A DNA stretch of 50,698 nucleotides from NCBI RefSeq assembly GCF_001552275.1, contig NZ_BCQW01000021.1, positions 1 through 50,698 on the forward strand. The letters run 5' to 3'. Shown here piece after piece: positions 8,169 through 18,052 of the stretch. Source of the DNA: Amphibacillus sediminis NBRC 103570 (GTDB taxonomy: Bacteria; Bacillota; Bacilli; Bacillales; Amphibacillaceae). Both the position numbers and the translations under genes were made by a program. The notes beneath the pieces are model-generated. The model searched no databases, had not been told where the DNA came from, and was given only the letters and a program-made list of their open reading frames with translations. Each line of letters starts with the position of its first letter. Within the stretch, counting starts at the first letter, position 1.

Positions 8169-9515
8169 ATGGGTAAATATTTTGGAACAGATGGAGTACG
8201 AGGGATTGCAAATGAGCAACTGACTCCGGAGCTAGCCTTTAAGCTAGGTCGCTGTGGTGGACATGTACTGACAAAGGATAAACAAAAACCAAAAATATTA
8301 ATTGGAAAAGATACACGTATTTCTGGCGATATGTTAGAAGCTGCTTTAATTTCGGGATTATTATCAATTGGGGCAGAAGTGATGCGATTAGGTATTATTT
8401 CAACTCCAGGGGTAGCGTATTTAACAAAAGCGATGAGTGCAGAAGCGGGGGTCATGATTTCGGCGTCCCATAATCCTGTTGAGGATAACGGTATTAAATT
8501 TTTTGGTCCAGATGGGTTTAAGCTAACTGATGAGCAAGAGTTAGAGATTGAAGCTCTAATTGATGCTGGTGAAGATAAGCTTCCTCGTCCAATTGGTTCA
8601 GAGGTTGGTCAAGTTAATGATTATTTTGAAGGCGGACAAAAATATATTCAATACCTAAAACAGTCGGTGGATAATGACTTTGCTGGCTTACATATCGCAT
8701 TAGATTGCGCAAATGGTGCAACTTCTTCATTAGCCACCCATTTATTTGCTGATCTAGAAGCTGATATTTCGACAATCGGCGTATCACCTGATGGTCTAAA
8801 CATTAATGATGGGGTAGGTTCAACACATCCTGAGACGTTACAGGCCTTCGTTCAAGAGAAAGATGCTGACATTGGCCTAGCCTTTGATGGCGATGGTGAC
8901 CGTTTAATTGCTGTGGATGAAAACGGAGAAATTGTTGATGGCGATCAGATTATGTATATTTGTGCGAAATACTTAAATGAACGTGGACTATTACGTCATT
9001 CAACCGTTGTATCGACAGTCATGAGTAACCTTGGTTTTTATAAAGCAATCGAAGCACAGGGGATGAAAAGTGATAAAACAGATGTTGGTGATCGATATGT
9101 CATGGAAGAAATGAGAAAAGGCGGCTACAATCTTGGTGGTGAACAGTCTGGGCATATCATTTTTCTCGACTACATCACGACAGGTGATGGAATGCTGACA
9201 GCATTACAATTAATTAATGTTATGCGAGAAACTGGGAAAAAGCTATCTGAGCTAGCAGCAGAGATGCAGAAATTCCCACAAGTTTTAAAGAATGTCAAAG
9301 TACTTGATAAGCATCAAACTTTGGTTGACCCTCGTATTCAAGAAGTCATTGCTAAAGTAGAAGAGCAAATGGGTGAAGACGGGCGTGTCTTAGTTCGACC
9401 ATCTGGTACTGAGTCATTGGTCCGGGTTATGGTTGAAGCACCAACACTTGAACGTTGTAATGAAGCAGCAGATCAAGTTGTTGAGGTTGTCCAAACACTT
9501 TTTGGTTATAAGTAA
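8169..9515 (+). CDS. glmM: Phosphoglucosamine mutase GlmM
   Basis: Converts glucosamine-6-phosphate to glucosamine-1-phosphate, feeding UDP-GlcNAc and peptidoglycan. 448 aa from the ATG at 8169, which has AAAGGAGAGG upstream and starts the conserved [12 protein letters not shown]; an upstream in-frame ATG at 8133 lacks support. The active-site phosphoserine is S100 in SASHNP, the metal loop is DGDGDR (about 240-245) and the C-terminal phosphate-binding loop is [12 protein letters not shown]. Third gene of the cdaA operon; GlmM is known to bind and inhibit CdaA in related bacteria. It is followed by an intrinsic terminator. Confidence 0.97.
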   Translation: MGKYFGTDGVRGIANEQLTPELAFKLGRCGGHVLTKDKQKPKILIGKDTRISGDMLEAALISGLLSIGAEVMRLGIISTPGVAYLTKAMSAEAGVMISASHNPVEDNGIKFFGPDGFKLTDEQELEIEALIDAGEDKLPRPIGSEVGQVNDYFEGGQKYIQYLKQSVDNDFAGLHIALDCANGATSSLATHLFADLEADISTIGVSPDGLNINDGVGSTHPETLQAFVQEKDADIGLAFDGDGDRLIAVDENGEIVDGDQIMYICAKYLNERGLLRHSTVVSTVMSNLGFYKAIEAQGMKSDKTDVGDRYVMEEMRKGGYNLGGEQSGHIIFLDYITTGDGMLTALQLINVMRETGKKLSELAAEMQKFPQVLKNVKVLDKHQTLVDPRIQEVIAKVEEQMGEDGRVLVRPSGTESLVRVMVEAPTLERCNEAADQVVEVVQTLFGYK

Positions 9516-9523
9516 TAATATGG

Positions 9524-9577
9524 AAAGACTACTGATAAACAGATTGGTGAATCGATCTGTCACAGTAGTCTTTTTGT
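9524..9577 (+). terminator. Intrinsic terminator after glmM
   Basis: Arms 9524-9534 (AAAGACTACTG) and 9563-9573 (CAGTAGTCTTT) form an 11-bp stem with an inner ACAGAT/ATCTGT pairing, followed by TTTTTG. It ends the cdaA-cdaR-glmM operon. Confidence 0.85.
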
Positions 9578-9637
9578 TTGCGGTTCAGTATACTATGGAT
9601 GATAGATAATAAATTAAACGCAGAGAGGGAGGCGGAT

Positions 9638-10099
9638 ATGATGTATTCGATTAAGCCTATTGCAACTGTTCATAATAGTAGAAAAGAGCTTGTAGATGAT
9701 CGTTGGGGAGATATTTTATCAACGATTCAGTTAGTTGATGGAATAAGCGATCATGCTTTAGCAGGAATTAATGAATTTTCACATTTGGAAATTTTATTTT
9801 ATTTTAATAAAGTATCTGATCAGAAAATTCAATACAATTCCAGACATCCGAGGAACAACAAGGAATTTCCTAAAGTTGGTATATTTGCTCAAAGAGGAAA
9901 GAACAGACCAAATAAACTTGGAAGTACCATTGTTGAACTTATTGAACATAAACCTAGAAATTTAATTGTAAAAGGTTTAGACGCTATCGATGGAACACCG
10001 ATTATTGACATTAAACCTGTTATGAAAGAATTTTTACCCTGTAAAAAAGTAAACCAGCCGAATTGGTCTGCAGAACTGATGAAAAACTATTGGCAGTAA
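9638..10099 (+). CDS. TrmO-like tRNA methyltransferase (TsaA/UPF0066 family)
   Basis: A 153-aa protein of the TrmO/TsaA beta-barrel family, which methylates N6-threonylcarbamoyladenosine in tRNA using SAM. Visible family motifs are IKPIATVHNSR at the N-terminus, HLEILFYFN, the SAM-site pattern RGKNRPNKLGSTIVELI (R-x-x-x-RPN-x-x-G) and LDAIDGTPIIDIKP. The RHPRNN segment replaces the more usual RxHPR form. Start taken at ATG 9638 after GAGGGAGGCGG; the upstream in-frame extension to 9578 overlaps the glmM terminator and has no RBS. Substrate is inferred from the family. Confidence 0.82.
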   Translation: MMYSIKPIATVHNSRKELVDDRWGDILSTIQLVDGISDHALAGINEFSHLEILFYFNKVSDQKIQYNSRHPRNNKEFPKVGIFAQRGKNRPNKLGSTIVELIEHKPRNLIVKGLDAIDGTPIIDIKPVMKEFLPCKKVNQPNWSAELMKNYWQ

Positions 10100-10273
10100 T
10101 GCATTTGGCATATTCTATGACGTTTTGAACCTGCTTTTGATAATGGTCGATAATAGGTTTGCTAGTTCTCTGTTAGTTCAGGCTAAAGTTGTTTGCCTTT
10201 CACTGTTCATATAGATTAAGGTTATCTTGTTATATTTTTATCAAATATTTTATTCAAAGTAGGGGATAAGAGA

Positions 10274-10933
10274 ATGAATAATCAGAACGGAAATGCAATG
10301 ACAGGCTTGTTAAGGCTATGTGAATGGCTTGCAAAACTCGCCTATATTAATCTGTTGTGGCTTCTGTTTACCTTAATTGGTCTTGTCATACTAGGATTGG
10401 GGCCAGCAACAGTAAGTGCTTTTATTGTTATACGAAGGATGCTACATGGTCAGCAAAATCAGACGATATGGAACAGTTTTACTAGTGCTTATCGAGAAAA
10501 CTTTTGGTTGGCGAACGGCTTAATAGCTGTGATTGGATCTGTTTATTTATTTGTCTTGATTGATTTTGGTTTGATCAGAATATTGCCCGACCATCCAGTG
10601 CTAGATTATCTTGTATCACCAGTACTTATGATACTAATTTGTGTCTGGACAGCCCTGAGCGGTTATACGCTAGCTTTATTTTCTCAATACAAGCTTCGTT
10701 TTTGGTCATATTTTAGTGACAGCTTTTGGTTAATCGCTTTATTTCCTTTTTCATCGATAGGAATGATCTTTGCTCTATTTACTGTTACTTGGCTATTGAC
10801 TGTTATTCCTGCAATGTTACCATTTTATCTTGTTTCAATCCCTATACTTATGATTCAATGGGTTGCCAAACGCTCCTTTAACCGATTAGAAGGAAAGAAG
10901 TTGTTACTTGAAAAAATGGAGTCAAATCATTAG
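10274..10933 (+). CDS. YesL-like DUF624 membrane protein
   Basis: 219 aa with about five hydrophobic helices (near 20-45, 75-98, 110-130, 145-165, 168-190). The N-terminal pattern RLCEWLAKLAYINLLWLLFTLIGL followed by GLGPATVSAF is typical of DUF624/YesL proteins, often found beside ABC oligosaccharide importers and LacI or AraC regulators. Function is unknown. Here it precedes the LacI gene of the beta-glucoside locus. RBS AGGGGATAAGAG precedes the ATG. The 174-bp gap from trmO shows nothing else I can name. Confidence 0.8.
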   Translation: MNNQNGNAMTGLLRLCEWLAKLAYINLLWLLFTLIGLVILGLGPATVSAFIVIRRMLHGQQNQTIWNSFTSAYRENFWLANGLIAVIGSVYLFVLIDFGLIRILPDHPVLDYLVSPVLMILICVWTALSGYTLALFSQYKLRFWSYFSDSFWLIALFPFSSIGMIFALFTVTWLLTVIPAMLPFYLVSIPILMIQWVAKRSFNRLEGKKLLLEKMESNH

Positions 10934-10939
10934 AAGTGG

Positions 10940-10986
10940 TTGACAATGTATGGTTGACGTAATATATTATAATGGAAAGCGCTTTC
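10940..10986 (+). promoter_or_regulatory. lacI-type regulator promoter with operator O1
   Basis: TTGACA (10940-10945), a 17-bp spacer and TATATT (10963-10968) form a near-consensus promoter. The palindrome GAAAGCGCTTTC (10975-10986) lies just downstream, around the expected start point. It matches the two palindromes before the ABC importer, suggesting autoregulation by the LacI protein or CcpA control. Confidence 0.75.
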
Positions 10987-11000
10987 GTTAGGAGTATGAG

Positions 11001-11996
11001 ATGACAACGATATATGATATTGCGAAGAGATCCGGTTACTCAATTACAACCGTTTCAAAAGTATTAAACAATTATAAGAATGTAAGTGAAAAAGCCAAAA
11101 GAGCCGTATTAGAAGCTGTTGAGGAATTAGGCTATACCCCCAATTCTTCGGCAAGAACGCTTGCTACTAATAAGTCATGGATGATAGGTGTCGTATTTGC
11201 TGAGCATTTAGGTGTTGGTATTGCCCATCCTTTTTTCAGTGAGGTGATTGAAGGGTTTAAAAAGCATGTTGAACTCTACAATTATGACTTGTTGTTTGTA
11301 TCAAGACATATGGGTATGCAAAGAGAAACATACAAGCATTTAAAACATCGAGGTGTCGATGGGGTTATTGTCGTTCAATCCTTTGGTGATGATTTTATTG
11401 GACAGGAAGAATCGCCAATTCCAGCCGTTTACATCGATTTACCACTAGAAACACCTGGGTCAGTCTATAGTGATAACCGTCATGGGGCTCAATTAGCTGT
11501 GGATTACCTTGTAGAGCTTGGGCATCGTAAAATTGCTCATATTATGGGTGAACAGACTAGCTTCGCTGGAATAGAAAGAGCAAAGGGTTTCAAAAAGGCT
11601 ATGGCTAATCATGGACTAGATCTACCCGAACATTACCTTGTAAATGGTGGATTTTTCTCATATGAGGGTGGCCGTGAAGCGATGATTCGTTTGTTAGCCC
11701 TACAAGATCGTCCAACTGCAGTTGTCGTTGCAGGAGATAACATGGCATTAGGGGCGATGAAAGTGATCAAGGAAGCTGGCTTAAGTGTACCGGGAGACAT
11801 CTCGCTTATTGGCTTTGATGATATAGCGATTGCCAAACATGTCGACCCGCCATTAACGACGATTAGACAAGACAAGGAACTTATAGGTAGACAAGCTGCT
11901 ATCATGCTACTTAATCAAATTAACGGTGATGATAGTGGAATGACCAAGGTTGTTCCTGTACAGCTGATTAAGCGAGAATCTTGTCGTCCGATTTAG
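11001..11996 (+). CDS. LacI-family transcriptional regulator of the beta-glucoside locus
   Basis: 331 aa. N-terminal LacI helix-turn-helix TIYDIAKRSGYSITTVSKVLNN (2-23) with hinge helix NSSARTLA, then a periplasmic-binding-protein-like sugar domain (about 60-331; GVDGVIVVQS, YIDLPLET, VDYLVELGHRKIAHI, ISLIGFDDIAIA). RBS AGGAG. It lies upstream of the ABC importer genes and of three identical-core AAAGCGCTTT palindromes, so it probably represses both itself and the importer until a beta-glucoside is sensed. The ligand is not readable from the sequence. Confidence 0.9.
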   Translation: MTTIYDIAKRSGYSITTVSKVLNNYKNVSEKAKRAVLEAVEELGYTPNSSARTLATNKSWMIGVVFAEHLGVGIAHPFFSEVIEGFKKHVELYNYDLLFVSRHMGMQRETYKHLKHRGVDGVIVVQSFGDDFIGQEESPIPAVYIDLPLETPGSVYSDNRHGAQLAVDYLVELGHRKIAHIMGEQTSFAGIERAKGFKKAMANHGLDLPEHYLVNGGFFSYEGGREAMIRLLALQDRPTAVVVAGDNMALGAMKVIKEAGLSVPGDISLIGFDDIAIAKHVDPPLTTIRQDKELIGRQAAIMLLNQINGDDSGMTKVVPVQLIKRESCRPI

Positions 11997-12035
11997 TCAT
12001 CAAAAATGACTTTAGGACATAGTATAAAATAAAGA

Positions 12036-12047
12036 TAAAGCGCTTTA
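12036..12047 (+). promoter_or_regulatory. Operator O2 (TAAAGCGCTTTA)
   Basis: A 12-bp palindrome with the same AAAGCGCTTT core as O1 and O3, 40 bp after the lacI-type gene. Its centre is 122 bp from that of O3, so looping between the two is possible. It also resembles a cre site. Confidence 0.65.
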
Positions 12048-12156
12048 CTATATAAAAAGATTGGGGAAATAGGATATTAATGTGTTTTTTTACAAAAAAT
12101 CAAAATGTAAGGGTTATCATTTCGTGTTTATGCTTTCAAGTGACTGTTTTGTAATA

Positions 12157-12170
12157 GTAAAGCGCTTTAC
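12157..12170 (+). promoter_or_regulatory. Operator O3 (GTAAAGCGCTTTAC)
   Basis: A perfect 14-bp palindrome 66 bp before the start of the substrate-binding protein gene. It shares the O1/O2 core. The 239-bp space between the lacI-type gene and the importer holds both operators and probably the importer promoter, whose boxes I cannot place with confidence. Confidence 0.7.
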
Positions 12171-12235
12171 TTATAAAAGTAAATGATTTTCTCAATGATT
12201 AAACAAATGGATATTCCGTTGAGGAGGGGAAAGTT

Positions 12236-13537
12236 GTGAAAAATTTCGTGTCAATTCTAACTTTGATTGGTGTTCTGTTTATCTTAAGTGCATGTTCAGA
12301 GGATGAACCGGATCTTATCGTCACATCTTTTACGGATGAACTGCAAGAGCCCATTGAATATTTTGAGCAATTACATGATGTGAAAGTTGATTTGCAAATC
12401 ATTCCAACAGAAAATTATGTCAATACCTTGCGTCCGGCTTTAGAAAGTGGGAGTGGCGCCCCGGATGTTTTTACAGGTGAAATTGTTTATTTGAAGGATT
12501 GGATTGAGCAGGACTACTGGGAAAATTTATCTCAGGAACCGTATAACGTTGATGAGTGGCGTGATGACTATATGGAATATGTTTGGGATTTAGGGATTAA
12601 TAGTAACGGTGAAGTTAGAGCGGTGTCATGGCAGACGACGCCAGGTGGGATTTATTATCGCAGAAGTATTGCTCAGGAAGTGCTTGGCACTGATGACCCA
12701 GAGCAAATTGGTCAAATGTTCTCAACAATGGAAGGGCTAATGGAAGTCGGTGAGAACATGAAGCAACATAATTATCGATTATTTCCTGACGAAGGATCAA
12801 TCGCCCCCTATACGAACGGAGCTAACCCTCAGCCTTGGGTAAACGAGAATGATGAATTGGTCATGACTGAGGAACGACTTGCTTACTTTGATTACGCTAA
12901 AGAGCTTAGAGAAAAGCAATATACAGCTTTGGCGCCGGCGTGGTCGCCAGCTTGGTATGCCTCCTTTACGGGTCCGATTAGCTATAATGTCGGTTGGGAT
13001 GAGATTGATGAAGATGCGGATCAATCGGATCAAACGGAAGTTTTTGCTGTTTCATTACCGACCTGGGGCTTACATTCTGTCTTAAAAGAAGAAGCACAAG
13101 AAACGGCAGGAGATTGGGCCGTAACAAATGGACCGACTCCATACTTTCAAGGTGGTACATGGATCGGGATGTATAAGGATTCGGAAAATAAAGATTTAGC
13201 CTTTGAATTTATTAAAATGCTCGTGAATGATCAGGAATTCTTGACAGAATGGGTAATGGAAACAGGCGATGTGCTTTCATATTATCCAGTTATGGAAGAG
13301 GTAGCGGCTGATTATGCCGATGAATTCTTAGGTGGTCAAAATCATTATGACTTCTTCATTGAACGTGCAGAGGAAATTGATGCAAGCACGGTAACACGAT
13401 ATGACCAGCAAATCGATGAGCTTTTTGGAACGCAAGTCGGTGCCTATGTTGAAGGAAATCTAACGAAGGAAGAGGCGATTGAGGAGTTTTATAGTCAAGT
13501 TGTTAATGCTTATCCAAATATTGTCGTGCCTGAGTAG
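12236..13537 (+). CDS. ABC oligosaccharide-binding lipoprotein
   Basis: A 433-aa extracellular solute-binding protein (family 1). Signal peptide 1-19 with lipobox LSAC and lipidated Cys20, followed by a MalE-like fold (IVTSFTDELQEPIEYFEQLH start, later GAYVEGNLTKEEAIEEF). It would capture a sugar, probably a beta-linked gluco-oligosaccharide given the GH1, GH30 and phosphorylase downstream, and deliver it to the two permeases. Start GTG 12236 with GAGGAGGGG upstream. No ATPase gene is present in the cluster, so a shared MsmX-type ATPase elsewhere must power the importer. Confidence 0.9.
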   Translation: MKNFVSILTLIGVLFILSACSEDEPDLIVTSFTDELQEPIEYFEQLHDVKVDLQIIPTENYVNTLRPALESGSGAPDVFTGEIVYLKDWIEQDYWENLSQEPYNVDEWRDDYMEYVWDLGINSNGEVRAVSWQTTPGGIYYRRSIAQEVLGTDDPEQIGQMFSTMEGLMEVGENMKQHNYRLFPDEGSIAPYTNGANPQPWVNENDELVMTEERLAYFDYAKELREKQYTALAPAWSPAWYASFTGPISYNVGWDEIDEDADQSDQTEVFAVSLPTWGLHSVLKEEAQETAGDWAVTNGPTPYFQGGTWIGMYKDSENKDLAFEFIKMLVNDQEFLTEWVMETGDVLSYYPVMEEVAADYADEFLGGQNHYDFFIERAEEIDASTVTRYDQQIDELFGTQVGAYVEGNLTKEEAIEEFYSQVVNAYPNIVVPE

Positions 13538-13547
13538 ATTTGCAGAT

Positions 13548-13581
13548 GGAAAAGGGTGCGTGTAAGCAAGCACCCTTTTCC
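13548..13581 (+). terminator. Intercistronic hairpin after the binding-protein gene
   Basis: Arms 13548-13559 and 13570-13581 form a perfect 12-bp stem (GGAAAAGGGTGC) with a 10-nt loop. It sits between the binding-protein stop and the first permease and is followed by only a weak T-rich run. It probably stabilises or partly terminates the mRNA so that the binding protein exceeds the permeases. Confidence 0.7.
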
Positions 13582-13612
13582 TATTGTCTGTTAGAGAAAG
13601 GAGCGAGAATTC

Positions 13613-14503
13613 GTGAAAAAAGGTAATCATCAGGCCTATCTCTTTATTGCACCATTTGTGATTGTATTTCTTATTTTTAATATTTATCCTATCTTCTTAA
13701 CGTTTTACTACAGCTTAACCGATTATACGGGGATGGGTGGAATTGAAAATGCCCGCTTTATTGGCGTAGACAATTATATCCGTTTGTTTAGTGATCGTTA
13801 TTTTTATCAAGCTTTCTTCAATACGATTCGAATATGGGGCTTTAATTTTATTGTCCAAATGTTAATTGCCCTTGGCTTAGCCCTGCTTTTTTCTGATATT
13901 CGCCTAAAGTTAAAGGGAGTCGGTTTGTTTCGGGCATTATTTTATTTGCCTAATATTATAACGATTGCTTCTGTAGCATTGCTATTTAGTATTTTGCTTG
14001 ATTGGAACCACGGTGGACTAAATCAAATGCTGCTAAGCCTTGGCTTTATAGATCGTCCGATTAATTGGCTCAATTCACCGGCCTATGCCCAATCAGCAGT
14101 CGCGCTGATAGGAGCATGGATGTGGTTTGGTAATTCATTTATTGTCCTTTTAGCTGGTATCTCAGGTATATCAAAGGACTTTTATGAAGCAGCATTAATT
14201 GATGGGGCTAATTGGTGGCAATCGTTTAAATTTATCACCATACCACAGCTAAAACCGATTTTGCTCTATGTACTGATCACCTCCATTATCGGTGGATTGC
14301 AAATTTTTGATTTGCCAATGTTATTGACAGATGGTAATGGCTCACCGCAGGGTGCACTAAATACGATGGTGTTGTATTTGTATAATCAAGCCTTTAAATA
14401 CAATAATTTCGGCTATGGAGCTACAATTGCATATGGTTTGTTCTTTATTACCGTTATATTCTCAGCGATAACTTTTAGGACAATGTACCGTAAGCAAGTT
14501 TAA
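13613..14503 (+). CDS. ABC sugar permease, MalF/UgpA-type
   Basis: 296 aa, six predicted TM segments. The cytoplasmic EAA loop EAALIDGANWWQSFKFITIP (about 192-211) contacts the ATPase. Start GTG 13613 after AGAAAGGAGCGAG. Pairs with the next permease (18-bp gap) to form the membrane channel of the oligosaccharide importer. Confidence 0.9.
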   Translation: MKKGNHQAYLFIAPFVIVFLIFNIYPIFLTFYYSLTDYTGMGGIENARFIGVDNYIRLFSDRYFYQAFFNTIRIWGFNFIVQMLIALGLALLFSDIRLKLKGVGLFRALFYLPNIITIASVALLFSILLDWNHGGLNQMLLSLGFIDRPINWLNSPAYAQSAVALIGAWMWFGNSFIVLLAGISGISKDFYEAALIDGANWWQSFKFITIPQLKPILLYVLITSIIGGLQIFDLPMLLTDGNGSPQGALNTMVLYLYNQAFKYNNFGYGATIAYGLFFITVIFSAITFRTMYRKQV

Positions 14504-14521
14504 GGGAAGGAGACAAAAGCG

Positions 14522-15349
14522 ATGAATAAAATGAAGCTGGCTCGTTTCATTATTTATACATTTTTAATTCTGCTGGTTGTCATCTGTTTTATTCCATTTT
14601 ATATGATGATTATCAATGCTACACGGTCAAATTCTGAGATATTAAGAGGTTTTTCGCTTATTCCGGGTGATGCATTAAAGGCGAACTATCAAACGTTGAC
14701 GAGCTACATGGACGTTTGGGTAGGGTTTCGGAATAGCTTAATGGTAGCTGTATCGGTCACGATCCTTAATGCTTATTTCTCAGCGTTAACCGCATTTGCG
14801 TTAGTCGTCTATGATTTCAAATGGAAGAATGTCATTTTTATCACGTTTATTGTGATGATGATGGTTCCGGGACAGTTGGGTCTAATCGGCTTGTACGATC
14901 TTAGTGAAACATTAGGTATTTTGGATACTTATTGGCCATTGATTATTCCAGCGATCGCTGCACCATTTACCGTATTTTTCTTTAGACAGTTCTTAATTAC
15001 CACAATGCCGATCTCGATTTTAGAGGCTGGCCGCATTGATGGTGCCTCAGAGATACACATGTTTCACCGAATTGTCTTACCTATACTACTTCCAGCAATT
15101 GCTACGATGGGGATTTTTACGTTTATTGGTTCATGGAATAACTACCTCGTTCCACTCGTTATTATTCGCTCACCAAGACTCTATACTCTTCCAGTGATGA
15201 TGGGCGCACTTAGTGGTTCTCCAGTAGCGATGAATTTAGGGGCAATGTATTTAGGAATAGCTATTTCGGTCGTTCCGATTATGATTGCATTTCTCTTCCT
15301 ATCAAAATACATCATTAGTAGTATAACAGCTGGTTCAATTAAAGGATAA
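14522..15349 (+). CDS. ABC sugar permease, MalG/UgpE-type
   Basis: 275 aa, six TM segments, with EAA loop EAGRIDGASEIHMFHRIVLP (about 177-196) and the usual IGSWNNYLVPLV. RBS AAGGGAAGGAG. Second half of the importer channel; followed 26 bp later by the GH1 gene, so transport and hydrolysis are in one operon. Confidence 0.9.
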   Translation: MNKMKLARFIIYTFLILLVVICFIPFYMMIINATRSNSEILRGFSLIPGDALKANYQTLTSYMDVWVGFRNSLMVAVSVTILNAYFSALTAFALVVYDFKWKNVIFITFIVMMMVPGQLGLIGLYDLSETLGILDTYWPLIIPAIAAPFTVFFFRQFLITTMPISILEAGRIDGASEIHMFHRIVLPILLPAIATMGIFTFIGSWNNYLVPLVIIRSPRLYTLPVMMGALSGSPVAMNLGAMYLGIAISVVPIMIAFLFLSKYIISSITAGSIKG

Positions 15350-15375
15350 ATAAATAGAAATGAGGTGAATGGTTT

Positions 15376-16716
15376 ATGAAATTTGAGCGTCACTTTACGT
15401 TCGGAACAGCAACGTCCTCATATCAGATTGAAGGAGCGACAAATCAAGATGGGCGAACACCATCGATTTGGGACACGTTTTCTCGGCAGCCAGGTAAAGT
15501 TTTGAATGGAGATACAGGTGATCAAGCGTGTGATCACTATAACCGTTATCGTGAGGATGTTCAGCTTATTAAACAGTTAGGGGTGGATAGCTATCGCTTT
15601 TCAATTGCTTGGCCCCGCATTTTCCCTGAGCAAGGCAGATATAACGATGCGGGGATGCAATTCTATCGTCATTTAATTAAAGAACTGAGGGAAAATGGAA
15701 TTCAACCAGTGGTTACCTTGTATCATTGGGATTTACCTCAATGGGCCCACGAACAAGGTGGCTGGCTTAACAGAGAATCTATTACATGGTTTTATCACTA
15801 CGCTGAGAAGGTTTTTACTGAACTAGACAGTGAGGTTACTAGTTGGATTACCATTAATGAACCGTGGTGTGCTGCTTTTCTCGGTTATCAGCTCGGTGTA
15901 CATGCACCTGGTCATACGAATGTGGAGGAATCAATCATTGCTGCGCATCATATGCTGGTTGCTCATGGCAAGGCGGTTGATTTACTGAAAAATAAATTAA
16001 AGTCAAAGACACCTATTGGTATTACCTTAAATTTAAGTCCTGTCTACACAATTGATTCAAGTTTTAATAATGAAATTGCTCGTCGTAATGCGGATGGGTT
16101 TAAAAATAGATGGTTTTTAGATCCTATTTTTAAAGGGTGCTATCCGAATGATATGATTAATCTCTTCTCAAAGTATGTTCATGATTTCTCGTTTATTAAA
16201 TCGGGAGACCTGGCAACGATTTCGGTGGCGTGTGATTTCTTTGGCATCAATTATTATAATCGCGATCTGGTCGAATTTAGTGCGCAAGATCCATTTATGT
16301 ATCAAGAAGCTTATTCAGATTACCCGAAAACTGGAATGGGATGGGATATTTCACCGGAGGAATTCAAAATGCTGGTTCGCAGGTTGCGTGATCAGTATAC
16401 GGATCTGCCTATCGTCATTACTGAAAATGGAGCGGCCTATCCCGATGAAGTGACTGATGATCATCACGTACATGATCTTGAGCGGGTCGACTACCTACGC
16501 CAGCATTTACAAGCCATTGCTCAGTTAAATGAAGAAGGAATGAACATATCCGGTTACTACCTTTGGTCGCTATTTGATAATTTCGAGTGGGCATTTGGAT
16601 ATGGTAAACGGTTTGGCATCATTTATGTTGATTTTAATTCACAAGAACGCATTTTAAAGGATAGCGCCAAATTTTATCAAAGGATTATTCAATCAAGGGA
16701 AATAGAAGGAGTTTAA
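15376..16716 (+). CDS. GH1 beta-glucosidase
   Basis: A 446-aa cytoplasmic (beta/alpha)8 glycosidase. The acid/base Glu is E162 in TINEP and the nucleophile E350 in VITENG; the N-terminal signature FTFGTATSSYQIEGA and the aglycone/glucose-site pattern WSLFDNFEWAFGY near the C-terminus are intact. There is no signal peptide, so it acts on imported sugars. GH1 includes glucosidases and 6-phospho-glucosidases; an ABC rather than PTS importer beside it favours unphosphorylated substrates. RBS ATGAGGTGAA. It ends 1 bp before the GH30 ATG. Confidence 0.92.
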   Translation: MKFERHFTFGTATSSYQIEGATNQDGRTPSIWDTFSRQPGKVLNGDTGDQACDHYNRYREDVQLIKQLGVDSYRFSIAWPRIFPEQGRYNDAGMQFYRHLIKELRENGIQPVVTLYHWDLPQWAHEQGGWLNRESITWFYHYAEKVFTELDSEVTSWITINEPWCAAFLGYQLGVHAPGHTNVEESIIAAHHMLVAHGKAVDLLKNKLKSKTPIGITLNLSPVYTIDSSFNNEIARRNADGFKNRWFLDPIFKGCYPNDMINLFSKYVHDFSFIKSGDLATISVACDFFGINYYNRDLVEFSAQDPFMYQEAYSDYPKTGMGWDISPEEFKMLVRRLRDQYTDLPIVITENGAAYPDEVTDDHHVHDLERVDYLRQHLQAIAQLNEEGMNISGYYLWSLFDNFEWAFGYGKRFGIIYVDFNSQERILKDSAKFYQRIIQSREIEGV

Positions 16717-16717
16717 C

Positions 16718-18052
16718 ATGACAAAAGCAATCAGAGTTATTCAATCTGCAAAGGAGAAGGGTCGCTTTTGGCAGTCTTCAGTCAGTCAATTAAATCGATC
16801 AGACTGTAAAACTAACGTTGATATTGAGATCAATACCGATAGAACCTTTCAAACTTGGCTTGGATTTGGGGGAGCAATTACCGAAGCAGCAGCTTATAAC
16901 CTGAGCAAGCTCTCAGCAGAGCAAAGAACTAAGATATTACAGGCTTATTATCATCCTGACCAGGGGCTTGGCTACACGTATGGGCGTGTACATATCAATA
17001 GCTGTGACTTTGCCTTAGGTAATTACGATTACATTGAAAAGGAAGATCAGCACTTAACTAGTTTCTCTATTGATCATGAGGAGCGTTATCTGTTGCCGGT
17101 ATTAAGGGAGATTAATACGATAACGGGTAAGCCGCTTCATTTACTCGCTTCGCCTTGGAGTCCACCAGGATGGATGAAAACGAATGGTGAGATGAATAAT
17201 GGCGGTCGTCTAAAGAAAGAGTATTATGCTTTATGGGCTGATTATTTTGTCCATTATATTAAGGCAATGCAAGCAAAGGGAATGACTATTTGGGCAGTCT
17301 CCGTCCAAAACGAGCCTGCAGCAAAGCAAGTCTGGGACTCATGCTTATACAGTGGAGAAGAAGAATGTGCTTTTGTTAAATATTTAGGTCCAGCACTTGA
17401 AAAAGCTGAGCTCAATCATGTTCGAATTGTGATCTGGGACCATAATCGCGATCTACTTGTAGAGCGAGCGAAAGCAGTATTGGATGATCCTCAAGCTGCT
17501 CAATACGTTTGGGGGATTGGTAACCACTGGTACGTTTCAGAGCAATTTGAGAACCTATCAAAAGTACATGAGCTTTTTCCTGATTATCACTTAATTTTTA
17601 CGGAAGGATGTATCGAGGGTGGCGTCCAGCTAGGGGCATGGCATACTGGAGAACGCTATGCTCGTCATATAATTGGTGACATGAACAACTGGTTGGAAGC
17701 TTTTATCGACTGGAATATCGTGCTTGATGTCCAAGGTGGGCCGAATCATGTTGGAAATTACTGTGATGCACCAATAATAGTTGACCCCGCTAGCGATAAG
17801 GTTTACTTCAATAGCTCCTATTATGCGATTGGCCATTTTAGCCAATATATCAAGCCCGGAGCAAAGCGGATTCAACTTAACCGAAATGGGGATGAGCTAC
17901 AGGCTACCGCTTTTAAAAATGATGATGGCTCAGTTGCTAGTGTAATCTTAAATGAGACTAATGCTTCTAAGGAAATAAAGCTAGCTATTGATAACGACTT
18001 AGCATCAATAACAATTCCGGCCCATTCCATTACTACAGTTGTTACTGGTTAA
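16718..18052 (+). CDS. GH30-family glycosidase
   Basis: A 444-aa protein of clan GH-A, family GH30. Motifs: FGGAITEAAAYNLSKLS (51-67), ASPWSPPGWMKTN (144-156), acid/base E199 in VQNEP, nucleophile E296 in FTEG, and a C-terminal beta domain. There is no signal peptide, so it is probably cytoplasmic. Family activities include beta-glucosylceramidase, beta-1,6-glucanase and beta-glucosidase/xylosidase. With GH1 and a glucan phosphorylase next door, a beta-gluco-oligosaccharide substrate is most likely. RBS AGAAGGAG immediately after GH1. Confidence 0.9.
   Translation: MTKAIRVIQSAKEKGRFWQSSVSQLNRSDCKTNVDIEINTDRTFQTWLGFGGAITEAAAYNLSKLSAEQRTKILQAYYHPDQGLGYTYGRVHINSCDFALGNYDYIEKEDQHLTSFSIDHEERYLLPVLREINTITGKPLHLLASPWSPPGWMKTNGEMNNGGRLKKEYYALWADYFVHYIKAMQAKGMTIWAVSVQNEPAAKQVWDSCLYSGEEECAFVKYLGPALEKAELNHVRIVIWDHNRDLLVERAKAVLDDPQAAQYVWGIGNHWYVSEQFENLSKVHELFPDYHLIFTEGCIEGGVQLGAWHTGERYARHIIGDMNNWLEAFIDWNIVLDVQGGPNHVGNYCDAPIIVDPASDKVYFNSSYYAIGHFSQYIKPGAKRIQLNRNGDELQATAFKNDDGSVASVILNETNASKEIKLAIDNDLASITIPAHSITTVVTG

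Noticed and set aside
8090-8455. 121-codon antisense frame over the cdaR/glmM junction
   Set aside because: Antisense to two conserved genes and the glmM RBS; no support.
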